From the NCBI GenBank assembly GCA_015179025.1, contig WHUX01000033.1:248001-312000 (forward strand): DNA of 64,000 bases. The letters run 5' to 3'. The notes under the pieces are model-generated. The model was not told where the DNA came from, made no database searches, and worked only from the letters and a program-made list of their open reading frames with translations. Source of the DNA: Terfezia claveryi (lineage: Eukaryota; Ascomycota; Pezizomycetes; Pezizales; Pezizaceae). The translations under genes were made by a program, and so were the position numbers. The first letter of the stretch is position 1. Each line of letters begins with the position of its first letter. Of this stretch, positions 48,370-60,071 are shown piece after piece.

Positions 48370-48660
48370 TATACGGCTTCATATGGTGGCTTATTCAGTG
48401 TTGCTGGGCCAATGCAAGTACAGGTCTTATATGTATATGCTTATATAGGACGATATGCCTTCATATAATAGCTTAATTCGGTCTTGCCGGCAAGTGCAAG
48501 TCTTATATGGGACGATATGCCTTCATATGATGGCTTATTCGATCTGATGGCTTATTCGGTCTTGCCGGCTTATTCGGTCTTGCCGGGCAAGTGCAGGTCT
48601 CATATGTATATGCTTTTATGGGACGATATACCTTCATATGATGGTTTCGTGGCTTCAGCT
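48370..48660 (+). repeat. Diverged tandem repeat, 70-80 bp units
   Basis: About four units containing GGACGATATGCCTTCATAT, TGGCTTATTCGGTCTTGCCGG and GCAAGTGCAGGTCT, with smaller internal duplications of GGCTTATTCGGTCTTGCCGG. Inside the KDZ-type element, between its left end and the transposase stop. Confidence 0.75.
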
Positions 48661-48726
48661 ACATAATTATTATGAACTCAAATCTATAGCCGTGTCTTAA
48701 AAAATAAAACCTAAAAACTTCACAAT

Positions 48727-51700
48727 TCAATCAAAGTCCCTGGCAGCTTCTCGTGCCAACAGTTCTCCAATGACCTCATCATCATCACCAAAATCTTCCT
48801 CTTCTACACATTCCTTGACCTCTATACCCGCACTCCATATATTGGTAAGCATAGTGTGGATTCTGTTCTGAAGTTCTATATTAGAATATTGGGTTAGTCA
48901 CTTTGTAGCTTAGCAGGTCGTGCCACCACTCCACTCCACTCCACTCACCCATAATCATTGTTCATTGTGTTTTGCTTATTTCAAGCCCATATCTCGCTTG
49001 AGCTTTAAGAAAGCCTGTCACAATATTCTGTAGATGCCGGAGACGCTGGACTGTCCATAGGCGCAGCTAACCATTGGTATCAGAATGTGTAGCTCCGTAT
49101 GTCTCCTTACCAATCCAATCAAAAACTCTGGCTATCTCAATGCCTATGCGGATGATCTCTTCCTGAGCTCGCCTTTGACGAGAAAGTGCTGCAATGCCCT
49201 CATAGACTACTTCCTGGCATGCCCAGTCATCTGTAATCCTTACACAATTTACATCCCAGAACGTATCTAAAGTCAACCCTTCCTTCTTTATTTTTCGTAT
49301 ATCAAGCTCTTTAGGGCGTTGCTCAATAGGTAATTTTTCTATAAGCTCGTTGAATTCAGCTATGCCAATATTAACTGCCTTCCAACGTTGATTAAGGCAA
49401 GTCATAAACTTCTTAGAGTTCTTATGGCCAACTCTACTCCTGATTGCTTCAAGCTCCTTTTTCCGTGCGGTTGTGTTTTGTATTAACCCTCACTGAATAT
49501 TGGGTAGTTCTCGCATGATCTTCCTGTTTTCGTATATCTTGTATTTACTATCAGGTGCTTGCCGATCCACCTAGTCATCAATGGTCTGGTGTTGTTGAGT
49601 AAGAAGCTGTGTTGTTCTGCGGACTACAGCATGCCCTTTTGATACTTGTTCGAGGTCTCTCCGGTCAAGCTTTTGATTCGGTGGAGGGAGCTTTCGACGA
49701 GTAGGAATACCAGCCCGTCTATCCTCTTCTAAGTCCCTGAGAATCTCTTCTTCATTCAGGATAGCAGTAAAAATCGCATCATTAGGATCTACAGGCTCAG
49801 CTTTGTTTCTAAAATTTACATTAGTTATTTAACCAAATATCCATGTAAGCTGGCCCCTGAGCTCCTGCTATTTACCTGTTTTCCCGATAGTATACCTCTT
49901 GCAGCCCTAGTTGGATGTCAAAATACTCTTCGGTGAACTTAGTTCCCTTCCTGTTATTTTGCGTGTAAAGGCGTTCCAAAATGCCTGATGAGGCTTTTAG
50001 ATCTGCCTGGGCCTTGGTAAGCCGGTGACCTAGCCTATAGCCTAATCTCTCACGAGTCATGTTAACCACAAAGTAAGCATGATCATCAATTCGTTGCCGT
50101 TCTAGGAGCTGAGGAAACGTGTGTTGAGGCGACAAGATGGCCTTTTAGCGACCAATCAGATTTGCACTCTTCACCTATCATGTTTCCCCAACCCATCGAG
50201 CGTTGGGTATTGTACAACACATGACATTTGTATTCATGTGCATACATATGAAATCTCCCAACTGGCAGGTCAAAACTGAGGCCAGTTTTGGTGCTAGCCT
50301 CTAAGAAAACATCTTCATATAAATTCAGTGTGAACAGCGAGGATAACAAAGAGACGGTAGTAACCTACCTTGACCGTAGTAGCAAATATACATGAGATAT
50401 CTAGCAACAACGTATTTTTGTGCCACTGGGTAGATCCTTGAGCAGGCTTTGCAGTAGGGCAATACCATGTCTTGCCCGCTCTCCAGTATATATATTCAGG
50501 TACCGGAGTGGGCAGCCATGGCGACAAACCATACCCATTAACCCTGTCTCATCAAAACTCTTCAGTGATGCTAACTCCTTTGTAGATGTACTACTTTCCC
50601 ATCCCCTGGAGGCTTTAAACTGGCTTGCACACTGGTCAGGCTCTTCCACTTCAGCTTCAATTGGTTGTTCTTCATCACTAGGGTCTGGTTGGCTAGATGT
50701 ACCATAAAATCGCCTATCGATATTAACAAAAAGTTTGCTTGGAAGAACTTCCCACTCTTGGAAATGGGTTTTATGACTAGTGACATCCTTAAACCGGGTA
50801 AGTTGCATGTCCCCATCTATTGAAACGAATACAATATTATATTCAACCTTTCCTTTGGAGAGCTAGTCTGGTCATTCAAGGGGCCTTGATCTTCACCTCT
50901 ATATACCTGTAGGCCATTTCTGTCATCCGGAGAGAAGTTGAAACATGCAGGACATAAGTTTTCAAAAGCACCGGCATCCCAGCAATGTTCTGGGGCTGTT
51001 TGAGCCAGAGTCGTTGCTACAAACTTCTCGCACTCCGAACTCACAGCCCTCCAGTTATAATATGCATCTAGGAGCTATGAGTACATTAAAGTAAGTTTCA
51101 ATTCTAAAGTGTGAGTTGGGCATAGGTAAAAATTGAAGCCTACTGATCTATAGAAATCAGGCACCACCTCTGGCGAATTGGCTTCTAAGCAGCTCTGTAA
51201 TCCTCTACTCCATGTATGAATTCGGCCAATTCCATGAATCAGCTGTTCATGTAATAGTTGCAGAAGCCATATATCGAAAACTATAGAGGCATGAAGAGGT
51301 TTGGAAGGGAATTTGTTGTCATAGAATAGTTTAGCACTATGCTGTCCGCAGTTACAAAAACTATAGGATATCTTCTTCATCTCTGCGTTGGAAACTAGTT
51401 AGCTTTAAACTACTAGGATATCTGTAGTGTCTTGTCTACTTACCAGTTAATGATATTATGGTTATCACCTTCTCCTTTCTTTCCTGGCAGTCACACTCTG
51501 GTAAAGCTCTTCCGGTGGCATACTGAACCATCATTGGCCTGACTTTGCTCCAGTTCTATGCTAACTGGTCTCTATTTTTGGCATTCCTCCTCTTTATAGA
51601 ATTAGAATCGGTCTGAAGTAGGCGCCGAGCCATCAATATTGGATCCTCTTCATTGTTTTCATAAGAGTATTGCCAAGATCATTGGCTTCTAAGTCGACCC

Positions 51701-51887
51701 ATTCCCCCTCCTGGTTGGCAGACCTTAACTGGAGGTTTGGTATTGGTTGAATCCTTAAGGAATTCATCATTTCGTATGCATCATCGAGCTGAGAATCAAA
51801 ATGCTTCTTTAATTGTTTCCCTGTTAGCTTCTTTGGTTTGGGTCTTACCCCTTTCCGGAGGACAATAACTGTTGTAGTATCTCTCAT
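48727..51887 (-). pseudogene. KDZ (Kyakuja-Dileera-Zisupton) transposase, decayed
   Basis: Minus-strand segments read in order as a KDZ transposase: an N-terminal charged region, a CDCQER / FCNCGQH Cys cluster, CPACFNF, then SIDGDMQLTRFKD (first acidic motif), DETGLMGMVCRHGCP, a DISCIF strand, GRFHMYAHEYKCHVLYN, and GEECKSDWS with the late acidic residue. A charged helical C-terminus ends LLAREAARDFD at TGA 48729-48727. Introns are typical, for example 51443-51383 (GTAAGT…CGCAG). It is broken by frameshifts at about 51655 and 50835 and near 50400, and by in-frame TAG codons at 51558-51556, 51077-51075 and 49069-49067, each a likely CAG>TAG. The original length was near 900 residues. It would have cut and joined the element ends. 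Confidence 0.8.
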
Positions 51888-52121
51888 GATGAGAGATCTC
51901 TAAAGTGTGTGTAGGTGTGTGGGTATGGGTGGCTATGAATGTTACAAATATATACGAGTGCACGAGTCTCATGCCAAGACCTGGTCGAATACTGCGAAGA
52001 AGAACGATGTATATATTGATGATAAAGTATATTATAACTATACAAATAAAACAAAGGAAACCGTAATCAACTCCTTCCTCATCACTTTTCCCATCGCACA
52101 CGTAATCCTACTACGTGTGTA

Positions 52122-53441
52122 TCAATCATCATCCACCTCTACCACTTCCGCCTTCATCACCTTCATCATCTTCCTCAACATCCTCCCTGCCGTTTCCTTA
52201 TCCGGCCGTCCCTTCCCCCGAAATAACACTTTAACAGCTTCCTCTACTGCCAAAGCTTCGTCCTTCTCTTCCTCGTCAAGCGCCTCATGCTTTAGTTCTT
52301 CCACCCCCTCCTCTACGTCCAAGTTAATAATGGGGATTTCTAACCCATATTTCCTCCTTTTTCCACGGTACTCTTTTCGACCTCATTTGCAGCTCTCTTA
52401 CATTTGCGAGTCTTAGGAGCAGCCTCTGCTTCCTTCGCTTCTCCTGCGTCAACCGCCCTACCCTTACCTTTATCCATTCTCACCTCTTCGCTCAGTCTAG
52501 GCTCGGCTCCAGATTCAGCTTCGGCTTCCTTCGGGGGTGATGCAGAAGATCCGTGGGGGATCGACCTCTGCGTTTCCACAACCGGCTCAGAGCCAGGAAG
52601 TTCCTTGTCAATGTTCTCAAGATCCACGTTTTGATCTTGGGCAGCAGCTTCACTAACAGAAGAAGAAGAAAGTTGAGAAGGAGAAAGTAAGGTCTGGGTG
52701 TCTATAGGTGCCCGGCCAGCGGGGCTTTGTATCCGACCAGTGGAATTTTCCCCAACCAGGGTTATCCGACCAGCGGAATTTTCCCCAACTAGGGTTATCC
52801 GACCAACGGAATTTTCCCCAACATCGGTTTCCGGCTGTGAACCAGCCACAGCCTTCTTCCCTCTCGCTTTGCGTCTTTCTGATATAGCTCTATCAGCTAT
52901 ATCACGCGAGGTTAGCCAAGCAACTTTCTTTGTCTTCTTAGCGGCCAGCCGCTCTTTAACCCTAGCCTCCAAAATAAGCTTTGCTGCTGCCCAATCCACT
53001 TGTTTCTCCGAGAACACCACAAGCTCCCTTAGAAACTTCTCGGCCGGCCATGGCGGCATGAGGTCCCCCACCTGGTCTTCCCACTGCGGCCCCAGGTTGC
53101 TTCCAGCCTGTCTTTGCCTTACCTTTCCTTCGCTCCGACTCTGAATGGATGTCCGCTAAGGGGAGGATGATTGAGGTGAAGCCGAGCTTAGCGTCGGCAG
53201 TCACCCTATCCACTTGCATTGCTACATAGTCTTCGTCTGTCCAGGCCTCGATGACCTCCTTCTGGACCTGTGCTGCAAATGAGATCTGTTCCGTCTGTTC
53301 TTGAGTTAGCCTAGTAACTTCCAAGGCTAACTCCTACCTTTCGGGTCCATCGAGCTTAGCAAGCTCGTTTCTATATCTTTCGCGGAGCCCTTGGCTCCTC
53401 TTCACTAACTTCCCTGCGATGTTGACGATTTCGGTGGACAT
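52122..53441 (-). pseudogene. Accessory gene 1 of the KDZ element: low-complexity charged protein, broken
   Basis: Starts at ATG 53441 (MSTEIVNIAGKL), has an in-frame TAG at 53336-53334 and continues in frame (VTRLTQEQTEQISFAAQVQK) to about 53150. It then changes frame and runs LRELVVFSEKQVDWAAAKL, a basic KERLAAKKTKK region, a triple repeat of VGENSxGRITL, and a Ser/Glu-rich stretch. A last frame change near 52375 leads to an acidic tail ending DDD at 52122. It has nuclear-protein-like composition and no known domain. Gene order places it directly upstream of the transposase, the same strand. Confidence 0.5.
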
Positions 53442-53878
53442 TGTTGTGTGGAGAAATGGTGTTTGAATGTTGTAAGGAAGATGGAGGGGATCGGGGGTAT
53501 TTATACTGAAGGGTGTGGCAATTTGGGTGGGTTAGCATCGTCCACTTCATTCTTTCTAGCTCCCATTTGGTTCTAGAGGGCCCGGGTAACTCTGCCTTTT
53601 ATGTTCCATGTTGTTCGCGATGTTCTGGTTGCTTGTAGGAACATTCTACAAACAATCGAGTTCCATTCCATCACTTACCCTAACTTCTTTCTGTCCTTGA
53701 CTATTTCCAACACCTTCCTTTCATGGTCTTTTCTTTTCGATGCGTCCCCTCAGCCTGCTTTTCAGTTGAGACGTTCCATACATTTCTAGAAAGGTTCCGC
53801 GAGAATTACCCAATTCTTTTTGATTTAAACGCCTTGGCCAGAAGAACCTTTTTGCCTCTTCAAAAACAAAAGACACTT

Positions 53879-55164
53879 CGTATCGCACACGTAACCCGTC
53901 CTACGTGTGTGATAGAAAAACACAGACTGTATCACACATGTAACCCGTCCTACGTGTGTGATAGAAAAAACACAGGCTGTATCACACACGTAACCCGTCC
54001 TACGTGTGCGATAGAAAAACACAGACTGTATCACATACGTAACCCGTCCTACATGTATGATAGAAAAACACAGACTGTATCACACACGTAACCCGTCCTA
54101 CGTGTGCGATAGAAAAACACAGGCTGTATCACACACATAACCCATCCTACGTGTGTGATAGAAAAAACACAGGCTATATCACACACGTAACCCATCCTAC
54201 GTGTGTGATAGAAAAAACACAGGCTGTATCACACACGTAACCCATCCTATGTGGGCATAGAAAAACACAGACTGTATCACACACGTAACCTGTCCTACGT
54301 GTGTGATAGAAAAAACACAGACTGTATCACACACGTAACCCATCCTACGTATGTAATAGAAAAAACACAGGCTGTATCACACACGTAACCCGTCCTACGT
54401 GTGCGATAGAAAAACACAGACTGTATCACACACGTAACCTGTCCTACGTGTGCGATAGAAAAACACAGACTGTATCACACACGTAACCCATCCTACGTGT
54501 GCGATAGAAAAACACAGACTGTATCACACACGTAACCTGTCCTATGTGTGATAGAAAAACACAGACTGTATCACACACGTAACCTGTCCTACGTGTGTGA
54601 TAGAAAAACACAGACTGTATCACACACGTAACCCATCCTACGTGTGTGATAGAAAAAATACAGGCTGTATCACACACGTAACCCGTCCTACGTATGCGAT
54701 AGAAAAACACAGACTGTATCACACACGTAACCTGTCCTACGTGTGTGATAGAAAAAACACAGACTGTATCACACACGTAACCCATCCTATGTGTGTAATA
54801 GAAAAAACACAGGCTGTATCACACACGTAACCCGTCCTACGTGTGCAATAGAAAAACACAGACTGTATCACACACGTAACCCGTCCTACGTGTGCGATAG
54901 AAAAACACAGACTGTATCATACACGTAACCCATCCTACGTGTGTGATAGAAAAACACAGGCTGTATCACACACGTAACCCGTTCTACATGTGCGATAGAA
55001 AAACACAGACTGTATTACACACGTAACCCGTCCTACGTGTGTGATAGAAAAAACACAGGCTGTATCACACACGTAACCTGTCCTACGTGTACGATAGAAA
55101 AACACAGACTGTATCACACACATAACCCGTCCTATTGTGTGATAGAAAAAACACAGGCTGTATC
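53879..55164. repeat. Minisatellite: about 26 units of 49-50 bp, each with a 13-bp-arm hairpin
   Basis: The consensus contains TATCACACACGTA, then ACCCGTCC, then TACGTGTGTGATA, followed by a GAAAAACACAGRCTG linker. The two 13-bp blocks are reverse complements, so each unit can fold into a stem with an 8-base loop. Units vary by A5/A6 and by scattered C/T and G/A changes, many of which still allow pairing. A single related hairpin lies at about 52093-52122, at the end of the accessory gene. Unit length is not a multiple of three, so the long open frames across it are not coding. Confidence 0.95.
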
Positions 55165-56001
55165 GTCCTATTAGTATATCAATGATACTCAAGATAGTTG
55201 ATGGAATAGGGCCCTCTCACTCCTTACTATATATATCGGTCATAGACTAGATAAAAGTTGTGACGTGAATGGGGGTGTGCACGGGTGGTGGTGGCTTGGA
55301 GGGTGCATGCATATGGGTGAATGCCGAGGCCGCATCAAGGGTTTCGGTCTTGTACGTAGGTGCGGTCTTGGCATGTCCCAATATGGTAATTTTTAATATC
55401 CAATTGTACGATTTGCCTGGGCAGTCTCAGTTCTTGAAGTAATAGTAGTCTGGTTAAGTAATAGAATTTTCGTTTTACAATTGATTTGCTATTCCTTAAA
55501 CTAATGGATGGTAAATTGCATAGTATGTAGATATTTTAGCTAGTATTCATAGTTTTTAAGTAAATAACTTTTACCTTCAAGTTAGTTAAACTTTAGAAAG
55601 CAACCTTACTATTGTTTATATCTTTTAGACTTCAGGATCAGATCTAAGTAATGCCTGCTATAGACTTCTTATTGTAAACAATTCTCTTGCTTGTTGTTGT
55701 TTCAAGTATTAGAGATGTATATGGTAGGTATATAGTATATATCTTTATTATAATATATATATAGAATAGTTAAATACAAATTAATTGTTTAGTGTGGCTT
55801 GGCCTAGTTGGTAGTTGTTAACTTGTAAATTGTTAGTACCCAATTCAATTCTGTAAGACGCTGCAATTTTTTTTCCCATATGCTTTTATTGAACAGACAT
55901 AGTGATTCCTTAATACGCCATGTGTAGTAGTAATCCCTCATGCCCTCGTGCTTGTAGTGCTAATACCCTATTACTAGCTTTGCAAAAAACAAAAGAAACT
56001 A
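55165..56001. other. AT-rich gene-free stretch in the KDZ element
   Basis: Strongly AT-rich from 55440 to 55880 with TATA runs. No gene. It contains the micro-insertion described next. Confidence 0.55.
55437..55464 (+). repeat. Micro-insertion: 10-bp TIR tip with perfect 9-bp direct repeats
   Basis: AAGTAATAG at 55437-55445 and 55456-55464 flanks exactly TAGTCTGGTT, the first ten bases of the Mutator-like TIR. This is the cleanest and shortest example. Confidence 0.8.
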
Positions 56002-56820
56002 CTATAAGCAAAAAAGCCCTATATATCTACTAAGGAAACCCTGCCTCACAAGGGCCTCTTCACCACCATCCAAAGAGGCTATCTGTTGCTTCAACGAGTT
56101 TAGCATATCAATGCCTTCATCAACCGATACAGAATCCCAACAAAATAGACTTTGGCTCATCAGGGCATTTGCGCCTTCCTTCCTCTTTTTCATTGAGGAA
56201 AGCCATGCCCTCATCCGGATGTCATGTCCTGTAGAGCCTCAACTTTGACCATTTTCTCCATTTGATTTGCAATTCGAGCTTCATTCTGGATTCGGTTCTA
56301 TTATCGAGCTTCCACCGTTAATACTTTATGCAGGCTTCCTACTACGATACCGGCAATACTGCATAGAAACACGGTAACTTACCTTGATTTTCTGAATACG
56401 ACCTTCAAACTGTGGCATATCCTCGACATTGAGTTTGCTTAAGAGTTCCAAAAATAGCTCTTTGGGCCTACTTCCTCGCAAACCATTGTCATAGACATAC
56501 GCACGCAGGATAGCTTCTTCATCATCCCCTAATGTAAAAACCTGCTCCTAGGTCAGGACATATTATGTCAGAACTTAGGTTCATGCCTTACCTCACGTCC
56601 AAGCTCTTGAGCTAGAATCCACTTCCCCATTTCTTCCTCCGTTGGCTCTGTTGCTCCAGGAGTGTCTTGCTCATTTGCAATTTGCGATGCGTAGCCTCTT
56701 TTGTATTTTCTTTGTCTCGCCTTTAGCCTTGCACTTTCGTTTTCAACAGAAAGTACAACCTCCCTTATTAGTTTCACAGTCAAATTTACTTTTCGTTGTA
56801 TTAGCACCTACTTTAGACAT
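56002..56820 (-). pseudogene. Accessory gene 2 of the KDZ element, unknown family, broken
   Basis: ATG at 56820 opens MSKVGANTTKSKFDCETNK and meets a TGA within 26 codons. A neighbouring frame continues as a charged helix (SARLKARQRKYKRGYASQIA…EEEMGKWILAQELGREVR) up to a donor GTAAGG near 56592. A further exon reads LGDDEEAILRAYVYDNGLRG and ends at donor GTAAGT near 56385. The last exon (NEARIANQMEKMV…, then SLKQQIASLDGGEEALVRQG) stops at 56002. Helical and coiled-coil-like; no domain recognised. Confidence 0.4.
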
Positions 56821-57277
56821 GTTCTTCTTTGTCAGTGACTGAGAGATTGGGGGGATCGTTGTAGATGTGGTGGGTGAATGCGGGGTTGATGCACGGTAGT
56901 GGGACAAATTGGAGGATGAAGCACTGGTACCAGTAGGTTGGGGTGAGTCTGTTCTGGTTGTGGTTGGGCTCTGGTTGTAGGGTTGTGGTGTGGTGTGGTG
57001 AAAACAAACCGCAAAGCCAGAAGTTTGATATCGGGTTCTTATCAGCACCTACTGAGGGGCTAGTGCAAGCCAGACTTGCAAGAACCTTGTGAAATTCCAT
57101 GTGTTGTCATTCATATTCATATGACTCCAAATCCCATAGTAAGTTACCAAACACATCATGCCGTAACGCCTCCACTCTACTCTACTCAAACCAACCTCAT
57201 CACAGTCACTTCACCGACACACTCACTTACACTCTACTAGCCAACATTACAATAATGTCATATTCTGGTTCTAGACA

Positions 57278-58075
57278 ATGGCTCGAAACTTAATGGGGGT
57301 TCCTATGAACCTCATTCGGAGCAAGATTGTGCAGGAGGCTGCAGATACCATCCAGGAACGCGATGGTAGTCTGACCAGTCTAACTAAAGAAGAATTTGAT
57401 CGTCTAAGAAGCCGACTCAGGCCTTGGAGTGATCAACGTATAAAGGTTTTGTGTATGATCTCTCTCGAGTAAATCTATACTTTTGGATAGAAAGACTAAT
57501 ATAATAGTACTTATTTTAGGATGCGATTGATAGCCGCATACCTGCCCCTCGACAAGAACTGCAACAGGGAATTCTCGATATGATTGCCGAAGAAGAACTC
57601 AATATACCAAATGAGCCTGAGGCAGTAATACCAGCATCTCCAGACTCAGAACCATTGGGGTCGGCAACTCCTCTTGGTGTTGACCAACTACACCATGGCC
57701 AAGCTCTTCCAGATCTAGGCCCAGTGGTCCCAAGCTAGGCCCGGTGCAATTAGGGCCTGGCCATGAGATTGGCATGTTTATTGACGAGATGCCCGAAGAA
57801 GTCTTCTATGCCATGGTCTCTGCCCTCGTTGGATCTATCAGAGATTCCCTAGCTAATCCTTCATAGATCACTAAGCTAATGAAGCCAAAGCCCGTGCAAA
57901 ATTCCAAATTGACCGAAGTCTTTCACGCCTGGAAATGTTGCAGAATTGGGTGAATCGGCATAATAAATCTCAGAAACCATCAAAGAATTCCCAGACCAAA
58001 AAGCGTAGATATGGGCACATTTCTGAGAGGGAGGTTCAGGACCTTCAATCACAACTAGATCAAATGAAGTTCTAG
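57278..58075 (+). pseudogene. Accessory gene 3 of the KDZ element: coiled-coil protein, broken
   Basis: The only accessory gene on the plus strand. Exon 1 (57278-57445, MARNLMGVPMNLIRSKIVQE…) joins in frame, across an intron 57446-57519 (acceptor TTTTAG), to DAIDSRIPAPRQELQQGIL and stops at 57736-57738. Two further frames continue the protein: EMPEEVFYAMVSALVGSIRD, then AKARAKFQIDRSLSRLEMLQ…HISEREVQDLQSQLDQMKF to TAG at 58075. The end is a basic segment followed by a short coiled coil. No catalytic motif. It is divergent from, and 370 bp away from, the 3' end of the next gene. Confidence 0.45.
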
Positions 58076-58448
58076 CTCTGTATTTGCTTTTCTTTCATGG
58101 GTAATACGTGGGGTGTTTTGTTATTCTTTTTTTTCTTTTTCATGAGTGAGACGTGGGGTGTCTTTGTTTTATTTTGTTATTCTTTTTTATTCTTTTTTCT
58201 TTTCTTGTTTTGTTTTATTTCTTTTAAATAGGTAGTTGCAATGGGTGGCTTTGTTTATTTTTATTTTTTTTTTTTCGATTGCATAGGGTTTGTTTGATTT
58301 CTTTGTAATACCCGTATAGGGTGGCTTTTTTTTTTTCGTTTTTGACGGTTATGTAAGAAAGAATAATTGTTTCTTGGCACATATTAAGTATCAAACTCAT
58401 ATATGAACCACACAACGACAATCTATTAGCTCACAACAAGCTATTGGC

Positions 58449-59574
58449 CTATTCCTCACCTTCCTGGCCTTCCACATCCCAACTGTCCACATCCTGCTCT
58501 TCTATATTGACATCATCACTCTCGCCTTTACTGAATTGTAGCTGCTTCTCTGCCAAAGCCTTCAAGATTGCTCAGATATTCCCAGCATCCTGTGATTGAA
58601 TAACCTTCTCCATCTGTTGTTGATCCCCCCATTCCTTCAGCCATGACACTCTCAGCCCAGCATTCTTTTGGCTCTCCAGAAACATACCTGACTGGCGTGG
58701 AACTGACTTCATCAGTTTATTTGGGCATTTTATCTGTTCGTCTTGATTGAAGTAGTATAAGTTAAAGGTATTAGAGACCGGGAGAATTACAGGACTAACT
58801 CACTTATTGCCTTCAGTAAAGCATTAGTACATTCTTTCCTTGCTTGGTCTCTACTTTTAACCGCTTTTTGAGCTACAGCCTCCCTGGCTTCCTCTTCAAT
58901 CATTCCACCGCGAATGAGCAGCTCAAACTGCGGAATACCAACCTTTTTGATGTCCTGGAGGACGGCAAACTTCTCCACAAGCCCCTCAGTTGCAATATGC
59001 AGTTTATCTTCTGAAGAAGCTGCCATTAAGATTATATGAATCTCTAACTCCTGAGCATAATTACACTGTAAGGTATAGGTTAGTTAAGAGTGCTCTATCT
59101 ACCAGTACCCTTTCAGATTGGCTTTGCGATTGGCTAGTTACTTACCGAGTTGGACAATGCTTTCAAAGCCTTTTTCCGTGCCTTCACTACTGGGTCTGTG
59201 ACAATTTTAACCCCATAAACAAGATCTTGCTTCTCCGCTTCAACTATGTCATCGAGTTCCTCTTTTCTTTCCGCAGTGTATATATGCTCCTTAGCATACC
59301 TGGCCAGTTGGCCTCGTAGCTCTTTACCACCTTTCTTCAATTCGGCTGGCATCTCCTTTGCAGCCACTCGCAGGCTCATGTTCCAGGCATTTGGCTTATA
59401 TGTCCTGGTTCTCATAGCTATAGTAGGTAGGCCCTTCACGATATCATTCATTGTATATCTGAAGTCCTTTCCTTGTTCAGTACATAAACCCCGAATTCCT
59501 TGAACGAAGGTTTCCACAATCTCTTTGCTTTTGATTTCAAACTCATCACCTTCTACTTCTTCAACATTAGACAT
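58449..59574 (-). pseudogene. Accessory gene 4 of the KDZ element: HMG-box-like protein with one nonsense codon
   Basis: Exons 59574-59146, 59065-58804 and 58741-58449 join to exactly 328 codons through two good introns (GTAAGT…TTACAG and GTGAGT…CAAG). The only defect is an in-frame TGA at 58574-58572, best explained as CGA>TGA, after which AILKALAEKQ continues. Residues about 60-125 (KPNAWNMSLRVAAKEMP…LARYAKEH…ERKEELDDIV) look like an HMG box, whose first helix begins with a P.NAW motif. That would give a DNA-bending or chromatin role, but this is a weak match by eye. The C-terminal part is charged and acidic at the end (DDVNIEEQDVDSWDVEGQ). Confidence 0.5.
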
Positions 59575-59832
59575 TCTAATTGATTTACTGATGGGTGTCT
59601 GTGGTATAGGTGAGTTATCGAGGGCCTCGCCTGATGGAATATGTGGTTGTTATAGAATGTTGAAAAGGCAGCGGTGATTATTAAACATAACCAAACTACA
59701 TAGGAGGACATACACAAACATAAGTGCACAATCAAGATTTAATGAATGCTTGGCTCCCTATCATTAACAAACAACCTTATAGTAGCAACACGATAAACGA
59801 TTTACATTTCTCGAGCTAGGTACCACTGCAAT

Positions 59833-59948
59833 CTTTTTTTTTTTATATACTTGTTACTCCAATGCGGCCCTATCAGGGGGGCCATGAGGAGCCACCCGGA
59901 AACCCGGGTAGATTCAATGGCGAGGCAACTTAATCTGCCAAACCCGTA
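59833..59948 (-). mobile_element. SINE-like retroelement, copy C, inside the KDZ element
   Basis: Same core and orientation as copies A and B, with a shorter A tail (T run 59833-59844 on the plus strand). It lies between two accessory genes, so it inserted into the KDZ element later. Confidence 0.7.
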
Positions 59949-60071
59949 CGCAACTAGGTATACATAACTATTAACTAAGGTAGGAGGAGAGCTACCACTA
60001 CAAGAACTTCCCACCCATATGCAACCATCGCCGGTGCATACTAACTACAATTGCTCTCCTGCTCAGGTTCC

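Noticed and set aside
50420..50707. 95-codon plus-strand ORF
   Set aside because: It is the complement of the KDZ transposase segment that carries the diagnostic DETGLMGMVCRHG motif.
50860..50885. Another TAGTCTGGT micro-insertion
   Set aside because: The match lies in coding sequence of the KDZ relic and has no flanking direct repeat, so it is probably chance.
52404..53144. Plus-strand ORFs of 76-148 codons
   Set aside because: They are shadows of the Glu/Lys/Ser-rich accessory gene on the minus strand, whose motif content and repeats make sense only on that strand.
53879..55164. CRISPR-like array
   Set aside because: Regular spacing and palindromic units look like CRISPR, but units are purely tandem with no unique spacers, and the genome is eukaryotic with introns.
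53723..55192. Long open frames across the hairpin array
   Set aside because: The unit length of 49-50 bp is not a multiple of three, so all frames on both strands cycle through the same peptides; they are repeat artefacts.
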